In this document: positions 36,561-45,311 of the stretch, piece by piece
How the letters are laid out: the number at the start of each line of letters is the position of its first letter
Numbering within the stretch: the first letter of the stretch is position 1
Source: Solibacillus sp. FSL K6-1523
GTDB lineage: Bacteria; Bacillota; Bacilli; Bacillales_A; Planococcaceae
Reading direction: 5' to 3'
NCBI RefSeq assembly: GCF_038005225.1
Contig: NZ_JBBOSU010000001.1
Span: 1,972,001 to 2,036,000, forward strand
DNA length: 64,000 nt
Made by a program: the position numbers and the translations under genes
The notes under the pieces: generated by a model
Told to the model about the DNA's origin: nothing
What the model saw: only the letters and a program-made list of their open reading frames with translations
The model's database searches: none

Positions 36561-36823
36561 CCTCACAGTCATGTGAGGTAGAGGCGCGGTATTTATTAGT
36601 TTTTCATGGAGCTTTGAGCATGCAACGAGATGAGAAAGAAGGAACTACCGCCGAAGTTTAAAAAGAGCTCTTTCTTTTTATGCTGGGTTTGCAGTGAATA
36701 ATTGCAAGACTGTCTCGATTATCACTATGGTAATCGAGTTGAGCTATCTCTATATGGGATTGTAGGGGATTTGAGCTATTTATAAATATAGCGACCTAAG
36801 ATCTTCTTTTAGGTCGTTTTTTT
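36561..36823 (+). promoter_or_regulatory. Lysine riboswitch (L-box) with terminator
   Basis: The aptamer spans about 36575-36750. P1 pairs GAGGTAG (36575-36581) with CTATCTC (36744-36750). The conserved strings AGAGGCGCGG, ACCGCCGAAGTTT, GCTGGGTTTGCAGTGAATAA and GACTGTC are all present in order. The expression platform ends with a terminator of CGACCTAA and TTAGGTCG plus seven T (36792-36823). An upstream hairpin, CCTCAC with GTGAGG (36561-36578), competes with P1. Lysine should terminate transcription of the transporter that follows. Confidence 0.88.
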
Positions 36824-36869
36824 ATTCGTTAAAAGCTCAAAAATATGAAGTTAATAGGGGAGAATGACT

Positions 36870-37718
36870 ATGAAAAAGAAACTAGTATTATTGTTTGCAG
36901 TAATGATGACAATGCTTGTATTAGCAGCATGTGGCGCAGACAAAGAAGAAGGAACTGGAAGTGAAACAGAAGGAGATACAACAAAAAAAGTATTAAAAGT
37001 CGGGATGGAAGCAGCTTATGCACCATTTAACTGGACTCAAAACGATGATTCTTTTGGCGCAGTGGCAATACCAGGTTCGAAAGAGTTTGCAGGCGGGTAC
37101 GATGTTGAGTTCGCAAAACGTATCGCTGAAGGTTTAAATATGGAATTAAAAATTGTAAAAACAGATTGGGACGGGTTAGTACCATCATTACAATCAGGTG
37201 CCATTGATTTAGTAATTGCGGGTATGTCACCAGTAGAGGAACGTAAAAAAGTAATTGATTTTACTGATAGCTACTATACAAGTGATTATGTACTTGTTGT
37301 GAAAGAAGATGGACCTTACGCTAACGCAAAATCAATCCATGACTTTGCAGGTGCAAAAGTGACAGGGCAACAAGGGACAACACATTATGATGTAATCGAC
37401 CAAATGGACGGTGCTAAAAAGCAAGTAGCAGCTACGGACTTTGGTGCGATGCGTGTACAATTAATGTCAGGTGCGATTGATGCATATGTTTCGGAGCGTC
37501 CGGAAGGGATTACTGCTGAATTAGCGATGGATAACATTAAATACATCGTTCCAGAGCCAAACTTTGAAGCAGATCCAGCGGCAACGGCTATTGCAGTCGG
37601 TTTAAAAAAGGGCTCGGCTTTAACAGAAGAAATTAACAAAGTGTTAGCTGAAATTTCGGAAGAAGAGCGTCAGAAATTAATGGAAGACGCAATTGCAAAT
37701 CAACCAGCAGCACAATAA
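36870..37718 (+). CDS. Amino-acid ABC transporter substrate-binding lipoprotein (lysine probable)
   Basis: The family 3 solute-binding protein (282 residues) has the lipobox LAAC (Cys21) and the typical motifs GMEAAYAPFNW, GYDVEFAKRIAE, and DLVIAGMSPVEERKKVIDFT. ATG 36870 is preferred to that at 36864, since AGGGGAG ends at 36862. The lysine riboswitch directly upstream makes lysine the likely ligand. A permease and an ATPase follow. Confidence 0.9.
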   Translation: MKKKLVLLFAVMMTMLVLAACGADKEEGTGSETEGDTTKKVLKVGMEAAYAPFNWTQNDDSFGAVAIPGSKEFAGGYDVEFAKRIAEGLNMELKIVKTDWDGLVPSLQSGAIDLVIAGMSPVEERKKVIDFTDSYYTSDYVLVVKEDGPYANAKSIHDFAGAKVTGQQGTTHYDVIDQMDGAKKQVAATDFGAMRVQLMSGAIDAYVSERPEGITAELAMDNIKYIVPEPNFEADPAATAIAVGLKKGSALTEEINKVLAEISEEERQKLMEDAIANQPAAQ

Positions 37719-37731
37719 GAGTTGCGAATAG

Positions 37732-37769
37732 AAAGGTTGTCTTGCCGGCAAACGGAAGGCAACCTTTTT
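37732..37769 (+). terminator. Intercistronic partial terminator after the binding-protein gene
   Basis: AAAGGTTG pairs with CAACCTTT, followed by a short T-run. It probably lowers permease and ATPase output relative to the binding protein. Confidence 0.55.
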
Positions 37770-37881
37770 CAATTTATATGAACATCTAAAAGAAAAGCTG
37801 CTTTCCGGGTAATGCATATGTATCCGCTTGTGGATATATATGTATGAGTAACGACAGCAAATGATATTGGGGGAGAGCAAG

Positions 37882-38628
37882 ATGGCATTTTTAGATTCAA
37901 CTTGGACATTGTTCATCAGTAACTGGGAAGTGTTTTTACGCGGAGCCTACACAGCGCTTATTTTAGCGGTTATCGGAACAATATTTGGTGTCCTTATTGG
38001 TTTTTTCATTGGTATTATGCATACGATTCCACAACGAAAAAAATCAGCAAAAACATATTTATTAAAACTCATTAATTTTATATTAACAGCCTATGTTGAA
38101 ATTTTCCGTGGCACACCAATGATGGTACAAGCGATGGTTGTCTTTTATGGTTTAGTCTATTTAGGCATTGATATTGACCGCTTTTTAGCAGCTAGCATTG
38201 TTATTAGTTTAAATACCGGTGCATACATGTCGGAATACGTGCGTGGTGGCATTGTATCGGTTGATAAAGGTCAATTTGAAGCAGCGCAAGCTATTGGTAT
38301 GAATCATCTACAAACAATGGTTCATATTGTATTACCACAAGTCGCACGAAATATTTTACCAGCAACAGGAAACCAACTTGTTATGAATATTAAAGATTCA
38401 TCTGTGCTAAGCGTTATTTCAGTAGTGGAGCTATTCTTTACAGCCAACTCAGTTGCAGGAAGTAATTATAAATACATTGAAGCATTCTTCATTGCGACCG
38501 TACTGTACTTTACTATGACCTTTACTGTGACACGTTTCTTATTACGATTTGAAAAGAAAATGGATGGTCCAGAGGCTTTTAAAGTAGAGCTCATTACAGG
38601 AAGCAAGTTAGAAAAGGAAGGTGAATAA
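37882..38628 (+). CDS. Amino-acid ABC transporter permease
   Basis: The 248-residue HisM/GlnP-type permease has four to five transmembrane helices, [13 protein letters not shown] near the middle, and an EAA loop ([22 protein letters not shown]). ATG 37882 is preferred because GGGGGA lies 7-8 bp upstream; the frame opens at 37861. It works with the neighbouring binding protein and ATPase, probably for lysine. Confidence 0.9.
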   Translation: MAFLDSTWTLFISNWEVFLRGAYTALILAVIGTIFGVLIGFFIGIMHTIPQRKKSAKTYLLKLINFILTAYVEIFRGTPMMVQAMVVFYGLVYLGIDIDRFLAASIVISLNTGAYMSEYVRGGIVSVDKGQFEAAQAIGMNHLQTMVHIVLPQVARNILPATGNQLVMNIKDSSVLSVISVVELFFTANSVAGSNYKYIEAFFIATVLYFTMTFTVTRFLLRFEKKMDGPEAFKVELITGSKLEKEGE

Positions 38629-38632
38629 TACA

Positions 38633-39367
38633 ATGACAGCAGTGATTGAAATTCAACATCTAAACAAAAAATTCGGCGATCATGAAGTATTAAAAGATGT
38701 CAATTTCCAAGTAAATAAAGGGGAAGTTGTCACGCTAATTGGTTCTTCAGGTTCGGGTAAATCCACGCTACTCCGTTGTATTAACTTACTTGAAATGCCA
38801 ACAGCTGGTGAAATTATTTATAATAATAAAACGATATTAGCGGAAAATCATGACATTGAAAAATACCGTACACATCTGGGCATGGTGTTTCAGTCCTTCA
38901 ACTTATTCAATAATTTAAATGTGCTTGGCAACTGTGTTGTCGGCCAGCAAAAGGTGTTAAAACGCACGAAAGAACAAGCAGAAGCGAATGCGATGAAATA
39001 TCTTGAACTTGTTGGGATGAGCGCTTACAAAAACGCAAAACCTCGCCAATTATCTGGTGGACAAAAACAGCGTGTGGCAATCGCGCGCGCACTCGCAATG
39101 GATCCAGATGTGATGCTGTTTGATGAACCGACCTCGGCGTTAGACCCGGAAATGGTAGGGGAAGTATTAAAAGTAATGCGCCACCTTGCAGACCAAGGGA
39201 ATACAATGTTGATTGTGACGCATGAAATGGAGTTTGCGAAAGAAGTTTCAGACCGCATCGTTTTCATGGATAAAGGGGTTATCGTGGAAGAAGGTCACCC
39301 AAATGAAGTACTAGTCAATCCAAAACATGAACGTACAAAAGAATTTTTAAAACGTACGTTAGCATAA
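38633..39367 (+). CDS. Amino-acid ABC transporter ATPase (GlnQ/HisP type)
   Basis: The ATPase of 244 residues has Walker [26 protein letters not shown], Walker [15 protein letters not shown] and an H-loop in [12 protein letters not shown], all typical of polar amino-acid importers. ATG 38633 is chosen; a GTG at 38621 overlaps the permease stop. It is the last gene of the riboswitch-controlled operon, followed by a terminator. Confidence 0.93.
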   Translation: MTAVIEIQHLNKKFGDHEVLKDVNFQVNKGEVVTLIGSSGSGKSTLLRCINLLEMPTAGEIIYNNKTILAENHDIEKYRTHLGMVFQSFNLFNNLNVLGNCVVGQQKVLKRTKEQAEANAMKYLELVGMSAYKNAKPRQLSGGQKQRVAIARALAMDPDVMLFDEPTSALDPEMVGEVLKVMRHLADQGNTMLIVTHEMEFAKEVSDRIVFMDKGVIVEEGHPNEVLVNPKHERTKEFLKRTLA

Positions 39368-39382
39368 TCGCATATATAAAAA

Positions 39383-39411
39383 GAGCTTGCAAAATTTTGC
39401 AAGCTTATTTT
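39383..39411. terminator. Terminator after the lysine-transport operon
   Basis: A perfect palindrome, AGCTTGCAAAA with TTTTGCAAGCT, is followed by TATTTT. Its right edge touches the stop of the small minus-strand gene, so it may serve both. Confidence 0.75.
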
Positions 39412-39500
39412 CTAGAATTCCACTCAGATATGATGAGAAATATAATAGCAAAAGCAATAGCGATTGCAAAAAACCACATCGGAACACTACCAAATGTCAT
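39405..39500 (-). CDS. 31-residue single-helix membrane protein
   Basis: A minus-strand frame from ATG 39500 (AAGAGGTGGG just upstream) to TAA at 39405 encodes MTFGSVPMWFFAIAIAFAII, then FLIISEWNSRK. It is one strongly hydrophobic helix with a charged end, an ideal single-span micro-protein. The good ribosome binding site and the terminator at its end support reality. I do not recognise a family; it could be a transporter accessory subunit. The 39511-39760 gap holds only a hairpin (39628-39656). Confidence 0.5.
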   Translation of the reverse strand: MTFGSVPMWFFAIAIAFAIIFLIISEWNSRK

Positions 39501-39718
39501 GAAGCCCACCTCTTAAGAGCAGTGTAACATGTTCATAATGGACATTCAAACAAGCAATTGCAAAACGATCGCTTTATTTTGTAGGGGTACGCCAACTGCC
39601 ATAAATTATTTATTTGCCCATGTTAGCCCCTTGAAAGGCATAAAGTCTTTCAAGGGAGGATAAAATTACGGTTCCTTTGTATAGGTACTATCATCTTAGG
39701 ACAAAATCGTATAAAATA

Positions 39719-39730
39719 GATAATGATAAT
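39719..39730 (+). promoter_or_regulatory. Fur-like half-site upstream of the DUF6501 gene
   Basis: GATAATGATAAT equals the left part of the Fur box consensus; the right part is not conserved. It is within an AT-rich stretch, so chance is possible. Confidence 0.2.
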
Positions 39731-39760
39731 ATACAAGTTATATAAAAGTGAGGTAAACAA

Positions 39761-39958
39761 ATGTTACATTTAAAATGGAAAGATGCACCGACGATTCGTA
39801 CTGTGAAATGTACGCACACGAACGCAGCGAAGTATTTAGTTTCAAATGTTTTAACAGTTGGCAAAGAATACGAAGTGAAAAATGAAACGGAAGAGTTCAT
39901 TTTTGTTATCGACAATACAGGTCAAATTGGCGGCTACTATAAAGAGTATTTCGCTTAA
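39761..39958 (+). CDS. DUF6501-family small protein
   Basis: The 65-residue protein (KYLVSNVLTVGKEYEVKNET, IDNTGQIGGYYKEYF) matches from memory a small conserved Bacillales family, DUF6501. It has no signal or membrane segment. GTGAGG precedes the ATG. Function unknown. It shares a bidirectional terminator with the TelA gene. Confidence 0.7.
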   Translation: MLHLKWKDAPTIRTVKCTHTNAAKYLVSNVLTVGKEYEVKNETEEFIFVIDNTGQIGGYYKEYFA

Positions 39959-40011
39959 TTGCGTCCTGAAACGGTATAAAAACGATTTTGTACCGCCAAC
40001 TATATGAAAAT

Positions 40012-40065
40012 AAAACAGCTCGTCTCGTGAAGGGAATACCTTCCGAGACGAGCTGTTTTATTTTT
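40012..40065. terminator. Bidirectional terminator (DUF6501 gene / TelA gene)
   Basis: A perfect stem, AAAACAGCTCGTCTCG with CGAGACGAGCTGTTTT, with A- and T-runs on both flanks. The TelA stop codon lies at its edge. Confidence 0.85.
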
Positions 40066-41170
40066 GCTCTATAATAATATTTTCGATTTCATGGCGCTTT
40101 TCATTGCTCGTCACTTGTACGCGCAATGTATCTTCAATATCTTGTAGTAACCTTAATTGAGTTTCCTTGAAACGATTGATGTCCTCATGGTTCACAACAA
40201 GGCGCTGGCGATCTTTAGATGTTGTCTCAAGCATCTTGCCGTTTTTACGTAATAGCTCCTCAGAGGCATCCATTAAGCGCTGCTGAGACTGCATGGCACG
40301 TCGTTGGTTATTCATACTAAGGAGCATCGCAATTTGTGATTGCCAAAGCGGGATTGTATTCATAATCGAGCTTTGAATTTTTTCGATGAGCAACTGATTC
40401 GTCTGCTGAATTAATCGGATTTGTGGTGCGTATTGGATGGCTACCTCACGCGATATTTCTAGATCGTACATCCGTCGATCGAGCCATTCGATTTGCATGT
40501 GCAGATCATTCAATTCATTTTGTTTGAAGGGGTCTGTGTTTTCAAACAAAGCTTGCTGAATTGTAGGCAAAATGACCTCTTGGAGATGCTGTTTTTTTAT
40601 TTCTAACGAAGCAATAAAAACATTGACCTCTTGGAAATATTCTTCATTCACTGCATATAACTCATTTAAAAATTGATAATCTGCTAATAATCCATTTCGC
40701 GTATGCGATAATTGAATACTGAGGCGATCGATCCGTTTACTGAGTTTGTTATAATGGGTCATAATTTCTTGAATCGATTGTTTTGGACGACTAAAAATAC
40801 GTGCAAAAAATCCTCTTTCCTCTTCTACTAATGCATCCGGGTCGATTTCTTCCAAATGATGCATCAAATCAGACAGTACTTCTCCAACTCTCGAAACATC
40901 TTTTCGCTGGATATAATTAAGCATTTGCGATGTAAACTTTTTTAGTGCTTCTTGCGCAGGTAAACCGAATGCTAAAATTTGTTCATATTGATGAATTGGT
41001 AAATCTGCTGCTAAATGCACAGCCCGTTGTTTGGAAATTGTACTAAGTGACGCAAAAAGCGGTGTTGTTGCGTTGTTGGCAACATTCACCGCAAATTGTT
41101 CTCGTGAAGCTTGAATATCGGTACTTCCACTTGATGTGAAAGCATCGAAAGGGTTTATTTCAGTTCCCAT
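40058..41170 (-). CDS. TelA/YaaN-family toxic-anion-resistance-like protein
   Basis: The 370-residue, helix-rich cytoplasmic protein matches the TelA family (PF05816): ARIFSRPKQSIQEIM, LEIKKQHLQEVILP, and IQSSIMNTIPLWQSQIAMLL near the C-terminus. It is separated from xpaC by 3 bp, the same arrangement as xpaC-yaaN in Bacillus. The tellurite-resistance label is historic, and the cellular role is unsettled. Start ATG 41170. Confidence 0.88.
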   Translation of the reverse strand: MGTEINPFDAFTSSGSTDIQASREQFAVNVANNATTPLFASLSTISKQRAVHLAADLPIHQYEQILAFGLPAQEALKKFTSQMLNYIQRKDVSRVGEVLSDLMHHLEEIDPDALVEEERGFFARIFSRPKQSIQEIMTHYNKLSKRIDRLSIQLSHTRNGLLADYQFLNELYAVNEEYFQEVNVFIASLEIKKQHLQEVILPTIQQALFENTDPFKQNELNDLHMQIEWLDRRMYDLEISREVAIQYAPQIRLIQQTNQLLIEKIQSSIMNTIPLWQSQIAMLLSMNNQRRAMQSQQRLMDASEELLRKNGKMLETTSKDRQRLVVNHEDINRFKETQLRLLQDIEDTLRVQVTSNEKRHEIENIIIEQK

Positions 41171-41173
41171 GAT

Positions 41174-41821
41174 TTATTCACCGCCGACTTTTAATCGTTC
41201 TTTGCGTTTTTCATTTGACATTTTTGCAAAATCAAGCTCAATTTTTAAATTTTCAATATCCGAAGCTAGCGCATTTTTTAAATCTTCTTCCATCGTGACA
41301 TGTAGTTCTTTTAACGTTTTTCGTGTATCTTCTAGCGCTAAATGAATCTCATTGCCAGTCACTTGCTCTTTCGTTAATAATGTATATTTATCAGATAACT
41401 GAACAGCAGAAGGGAGATGTGCATAGAAGAAATCCTCTACCGCATAGAACTTTTGCGGATTTGTCTGAACGATATTAATAATCCGTTTTGTAAGTTTCGA
41501 CATTTCATTAATTTGTTTAAATGAACGAACTGACCTTACACGGACAATTTGCTGTGTTAATGTTTGTGCATGAGCCTTTGCTTGTTTAAGCTGAGCCTCG
41601 ATTAAATGGTATTCTGATTTAGATAATCCGATTTTCTTTCGTTGACTCGATTTTTGCACAGCCAATGTGATTTTATTGGATAAATAATAGGCACCTATTG
41701 TAAGCGGTAGTGATAGGATCATCGCAGCTCCTGAAATGTTAACTACCGATACGACGAATGCTGCAAAACCGGCTAGTGAGTTAATTAAATGGCGTGTTAT
41801 AAAATTGATAGGACCAAGCAT
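41174..41821 (-). CDS. xpaC: XpaC-family protein (5-bromo-4-chloroindolyl phosphate hydrolysis)
   Basis: The 215-residue protein has two N-terminal hydrophobic segments (about 5-50) and a long helical C-terminal part with ERKERLKVGGE, typical of XpaC. It is the first gene of a two-gene operon with the TelA-family gene. AAAGGAGG precedes the ATG. The phosphatase activity attributed to XpaC in B. subtilis is indirect, so function remains open. Confidence 0.85.
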   Translation of the reverse strand: MLGPINFITRHLINSLAGFAAFVVSVVNISGAAMILSLPLTIGAYYLSNKITLAVQKSSQRKKIGLSKSEYHLIEAQLKQAKAHAQTLTQQIVRVRSVRSFKQINEMSKLTKRIINIVQTNPQKFYAVEDFFYAHLPSAVQLSDKYTLLTKEQVTGNEIHLALEDTRKTLKELHVTMEEDLKNALASDIENLKIELDFAKMSNEKRKERLKVGGE

Positions 41822-41876
41822 TTTTCGTACCTCCTTTACTCGATACTATATCTACGATTATGCGTCAAAAAAGTTT

Positions 41877-42128
41877 CAACTTAATTCAGCAGAAATCTCC
41901 TATTTCTATATGTATAGGGATGAATGCTAAATAGGCAAGACTATTCAGTGTGGATTCAAACCCTTGCTGAAATAGGGGAACAAAGGCTAAACCCGTCACG
42001 TCCTGTGACAACGCCTTTGTGATCAACATCGTGTTGACCTAAGCCCCGGCGGATGTCACAGATTTTTTAGGGGATTTTTTCGAGCAAGCTCAAAGAAATC
42101 TGGACATAATTACTCCAAGGCGTAATTG
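41877..42128 (+). repeat. Structured repeat element, long copy C (252 bp)
   Basis: It starts (TCAACTTAATTCAGC) and ends (GCCCCGGCGGATGTCACAG, GGCGTAATTG) like copies A and B. Where those have about 8 bp (ATCAAGTT), it carries about 59 bp (roughly 41982-42040) with further hairpins: ACAAAGGC/GCCTTTGT, GTCAC/GTGAC, and ATCAACA/TGTTGA. Its hairpins contain more mismatches than A and B, so it may be an older full-length copy. It lies in sense to the plus strand upstream of xpaC, which reads the other way. Confidence 0.8.
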
Positions 42129-42188
42129 TTTTACCTACTCTTATCCTACAATTTTTTCGGGATAGTAGAAAGTAAAATGAATTGAATT

Positions 42189-42449
42189 CTATACAATATT
42201 AACTGTGAACGCATTAAAATGTTGTAGGGTTTGATTGATTGTTAGTTTTATTTCTGAAAACTCCGCGATATGTAACATTAATTTGGCGAATTCATTAATC
42301 GCCGTTCTTCTTCCCTCTACTTGAATGAGCCACAGTTCGTTATGGATATCGATCGTGCCTTTTAACGAAAGCTCTAAAGCCTTTGTATGAACATAGTGAG
42401 AGGGGACTTGAATCGGTGTATGGATGCAAATCGTTGCGTGTGCCTTCAT
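42189..42449 (-). CDS. Small hypothetical protein
   Basis: From ATG 42449 (AAAGGAG 9 bp upstream) the 86-residue protein runs MKAHATICIHTPIQVPSHYV to FNAFTVNIV. It has an alternating beta/alpha feel (ELWLIQVEGRRTAINEFAKL) resembling acylphosphatase-like folds, but the acylphosphatase catalytic loop is missing. I do not recognise the family. It is downstream of the chemoreceptor gene on the same strand, separated by a repeat relic. Confidence 0.5.
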   Translation of the reverse strand: MKAHATICIHTPIQVPSHYVHTKALELSLKGTIDIHNELWLIQVEGRRTAINEFAKLMLHIAEFSEIKLTINQTLQHFNAFTVNIV

Positions 42450-42474
42450 CGCTGTCTCCTTTATCAATCTGTGA

Positions 42475-42513
42475 CTTCCAGTAGGGTTTGAACCACTGCT
42501 AAATCAAGTTAAT
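42475..42513 (+). repeat. Relic of the structured repeat (right arm only)
   Basis: The sequence contains CAGTAGGGTTTGAACC and GCTAAATCAAGTTAA, matching the middle of copy A (26956-26990) with several changes. The flanking part before it (AATCTGTGAC) is the reverse complement of another segment of the element. It sits between the chemoreceptor gene and the small gene. Confidence 0.55.
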
Positions 42514-42517
42514 TGGA

Positions 42518-44245
42518 TTATTGAATTAAGCGTTCTTTACTAATAATTTCAATTAAGTCATTAATATAGCTAATGACTTTTTTAGATGCTGCCTCGATTT
42601 CAAGTAAATGTTCTTCTGCCTTCATACGATTCCCAGCATTAAATTGCTCCACGGCCGATTTTGCACAATTATGCACTTGCATATGGTAGTGGTCCAGTTG
42701 TTTATAGGAATCATGTTGGCTAAAACGAGCAACGGTTTTATCAGATGTATACCATTTACCTAAGCGGCAATCAAGGTGAGAAGATACGTCACTAGATGAT
42801 AATCTTTCTAAACCGAGGAACATATTGTATACACGCCATTTCCACAAAATATGGTCCGCTTTTGAAAGTTGAAGTAATGAAATACTCGAAAGCTGGACAT
42901 TATTATTCGTTGTAATTTCGTTTCTAAAGCGTGTAATTTCTTGACCTAGTTTATGGATGTCACGGGATGTATCATTTCCGAATGCACGGATATCTTCTTG
43001 TAAGTTTGAAATTTGAACCATACGAACAGAAATTTCATCAATGGAAGCTGCTTGTTCTTCAGATGCAGAAGCCGTAATTGTTACATCTGCATTAATGCTT
43101 TCAATAATCTCAACAATGGCATTTAGTAAAGGTAAGGATTCTTTTGCTTCATCCGTTGCTTCACGAATTATTGTCGTTGTTTCAGAAATAGAAGACGCGA
43201 CATTATTAGAATAGCTCTTTAACGATTGGACATTCGTTGAAACTTCGCTAAGTGCAGATACCGTATTTTCTGCTAATTTTCGAACTTCCTGTGCAACAAC
43301 GGCAAAACCTTTGCCATGTTCACCAGCACGTGCTGCCTCAATGGAAGCATTTAGCGCAAGTAAATTTGTTTGATCGGCAATTTGATTAATTAATGTGACA
43401 ACGCTTTCGATGTCATCTACATGTTTTTGTAGCTCTTTAAAACTGTGAACAATTTCAGTGAATGTTTCTTCTGTCGTAAAAATTTCGGTTAATGCATGTT
43501 CAATCGATTGCTTTCCTTTTATGGCGTTTTCAACCGATTCATTTGTTTTTTCTGCGATCGCGGATGACGAACGGGCAACTTCTGCAATGGAAGCCGCAAG
43601 TTCTTGGGAAGCTGCAGTAGAGCTTGCAATATCATCGGATTGCGTGTCTAAACTGTGAATTAAATCTTTCATATACATAATATTGGCATTCGCATCTGTT
43701 AAAGAAGAAAGCTCTTCAATGACGTGTTCAATTATACGTTCCGTCATTACTTCCACTAATAATTCTTGGTCAATATTCACAGCAGCAGATAAAGATTTCA
43801 TATAGTTGAATGCAATAGTAGGTTTTAAAGCAAAGTTATGTAAAATTAAAGTGGTAACATAAAATGAAAATTGGTTAAAAACAACAATGAGTTTTCCTGG
43901 TTCAAATTGATTTTCACGTAATAAATTAAAGAAATGAATGGATTGATCCGCGTAATTATCATTACGTTCAGCTAAAAAGAATTGCTTTAAATATTGGTCA
44001 ATTTGTCCTTCTGAAATTGGATTTTTACCATTGGGTGCGATTTCATTTAAATATGTATTAAAAATGACATTCATCGTTGGTGTTAATGTTTGAATACGCT
44101 CATATATTGACGCAAGATTGACTTGATCCGTTTGTTTGAAATTATTGAAAGTGAGCGTTTTTAAAAAGCGAGAAGTTGCAGTTAAATCAGTCCCTCTTTC
44201 AAAAAGATCTTGTAGCTCAGCTTTTGGCTTAAATTTAGAAAACAT
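42518..44245 (-). CDS. Soluble chemoreceptor: globin-like sensor + MCP signalling + CZB domain
   Basis: The 575-residue protein has no transmembrane segment. Residues about 1-185 are helical and resemble the globin-coupled sensor of HemAT (a candidate proximal His lies in [10 protein letters not shown]). The MCP signalling domain follows (about 200-455) with the hairpin tip [21 protein letters not shown]. The C-terminus is a chemoreceptor zinc-binding domain (about 470-570) with [16 protein letters not shown] and DHYHMQVH supplying His/Cys ligands. It probably senses oxygen/redox or zinc/hypochlorite and signals to CheA. The globin assignment is the weaker part. Confidence 0.8.
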   Translation of the reverse strand: MFSKFKPKAELQDLFERGTDLTATSRFLKTLTFNNFKQTDQVNLASIYERIQTLTPTMNVIFNTYLNEIAPNGKNPISEGQIDQYLKQFFLAERNDNYADQSIHFFNLLRENQFEPGKLIVVFNQFSFYVTTLILHNFALKPTIAFNYMKSLSAAVNIDQELLVEVMTERIIEHVIEELSSLTDANANIMYMKDLIHSLDTQSDDIASSTAASQELAASIAEVARSSSAIAEKTNESVENAIKGKQSIEHALTEIFTTEETFTEIVHSFKELQKHVDDIESVVTLINQIADQTNLLALNASIEAARAGEHGKGFAVVAQEVRKLAENTVSALSEVSTNVQSLKSYSNNVASSISETTTIIREATDEAKESLPLLNAIVEIIESINADVTITASASEEQAASIDEISVRMVQISNLQEDIRAFGNDTSRDIHKLGQEITRFRNEITTNNNVQLSSISLLQLSKADHILWKWRVYNMFLGLERLSSSDVSSHLDCRLGKWYTSDKTVARFSQHDSYKQLDHYHMQVHNCAKSAVEQFNAGNRMKAEEHLLEIEAASKKVISYINDLIEIISKERLIQ

Positions 44246-44366
44246 GGAATTGTTCCCCCATTATTATTGATGTATTTCCAAATAGTCTATCATAGGAAAG
44301 TAAGCAATAATAGACATAACTATGGGAAAAGTTTAAAATGAGAGAGAATCAGAAAGGAAAATGAAC

Positions 44367-44657
44367 ATGTATAAAATTATTTATATAAAAGCTGATTATG
44401 AGCCATGGTGGCAATTCGATGGTTGGGAAGAGCATATTGTTTCGACACAAAAATTTGAAAGTGAACAACAATTTAACAACGCCTTTACCGAACTGATTGG
44501 TCAATTTCGTCAAAAATATAACAATGAAGCGTGTAAACATGAGCGTTATTTCGCATTTTGGTCAGAAGAGGAATGTGAATTTTGTGAAGCATGTGATGAG
44601 GATGCACAAATTTATCATGGAATTATTATTCAAACACCTGAAGTATTAACTCAGTAA
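44367..44657 (+). CDS. DUF1033-family protein
   Basis: The 96-residue cytoplasmic protein (YKIIYIKADYEPWWQFDGWE, CKHERYFAFWSEEECEFCEACDED) matches the DUF1033 family of Bacillales and lactobacilli. The four clustered Cys/acidic residues could bind a metal. ATG 44367 is preferred to 44361, as AGAAAGGA ends at 44358. Function unknown. Confidence 0.75.
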   Translation: MYKIIYIKADYEPWWQFDGWEEHIVSTQKFESEQQFNNAFTELIGQFRQKYNNEACKHERYFAFWSEEECEFCEACDEDAQIYHGIIIQTPEVLTQ

Positions 44658-44699
44658 CGATTATCGGTTGAATATTTTTACTATTTCAACAATTGGAAT

Positions 44700-44728
44700 T
44701 GACATATATTATGAAGATAGATATACTA
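44700..44728 (+). promoter_or_regulatory. Promoter of the cold-shock gene
   Basis: TTGACA (44700-44705), 17 bp, then TATACT (44723-44728): near-consensus SigA promoter, start near 44735. Confidence 0.8.
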
Positions 44729-44734
44729 AATTTA

Positions 44735-44873
44735 ACAATTAAATGGCGCTACTCGAAACAATGGATTCACCTATTATAAAGTGATCGATACTAGTTTTCG
44801 ATACTTTTAATATGTGAATCTTCTTTATTAAGGACTTTTTTAATTGTTTACTTTAATTTTGGAGGTTTTTAAC
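44735..44873 (+). promoter_or_regulatory. Long structured 5' leader of the cold-shock gene
   Basis: About 140 nt separate the promoter from the ATG. GATTCAC (44764-44770) pairs with GTGAATC (44814-44820), enclosing further pairing, and the ribosome binding site GGAGG lies near the end. Long folded leaders of csp mRNAs act as temperature-responsive switches; here this is inferred from position and structure. Confidence 0.45.
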
Positions 44874-45074
44874 ATGAAACAAGGTACAGTAAAATGGTTT
44901 AACTCAGAAAAAGGTTTTGGTTTTATCGAAGTAGAAGGGGAAAACGATGTATTTGTACACTTCTCATCGATCCAAGGTGAAGGTTTTAAAACACTTGATG
45001 AAGGTCAGAAAGTAGAATTTGAAGTGGTAGATGGCAATCGTGGTCCACAAGCAGCAAATTTAGTAAAACTATAG
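44874..45074 (+). CDS. Cold-shock protein (CspB/CspD-type)
   Basis: The 66-residue single cold-shock domain has RNP1 KGFGFIE and RNP2 VFVHF, and begins [14 protein letters not shown]. It binds single-stranded RNA/DNA as an RNA chaperone. The start at 44874 follows GGAGG; upstream in-frame codons from 44844 are leader. It has a strong own promoter and terminator. Which Csp paralogue this is cannot be told. Confidence 0.95.
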   Translation: MKQGTVKWFNSEKGFGFIEVEGENDVFVHFSSIQGEGFKTLDEGQKVEFEVVDGNRGPQAANLVKL

Positions 45075-45134
45075 TTTATTTTAAACATTCACTTCACCGA
45101 TTTCTATAAATGATACGGTGAATGTGGACTTTAT

Positions 45135-45171
45135 AGCGATACAATGACCGTAAAATCATTGTATCGCTTTT
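45135..45171 (+). terminator. Terminator after the cold-shock gene
   Basis: A perfect 12-bp stem, GCGATACAATGA with TCATTGTATCGC, followed by TTTTCG. A weaker TTCACCG/CGGTGAA hairpin lies before it. Confidence 0.8.
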
Positions 45172-45311
45172 CGTCTTTGTGAAAAAAACATCACGTGGAA
45201 AGTATATCCCGAAAATGACATATTTAGTATTGGATTAGTCGGAATTATCTGGGGGATTTATAGTATACTAAACTCGTAAGTAATAATATAGAAAATTCGG
45301 GGGCAAATGAG

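Noticed and set aside
39719-39730. Fur box controlling the DUF6501 gene
   Set aside because: Only the left half matches, in AT-rich DNA, and the gene has no iron-linked features; listed only at low confidence.
41877-42128. Repeats as a CRISPR array
   Set aside because: Copies are about 190-250 bp, kilobases apart, and lack short regularly spaced direct repeats.
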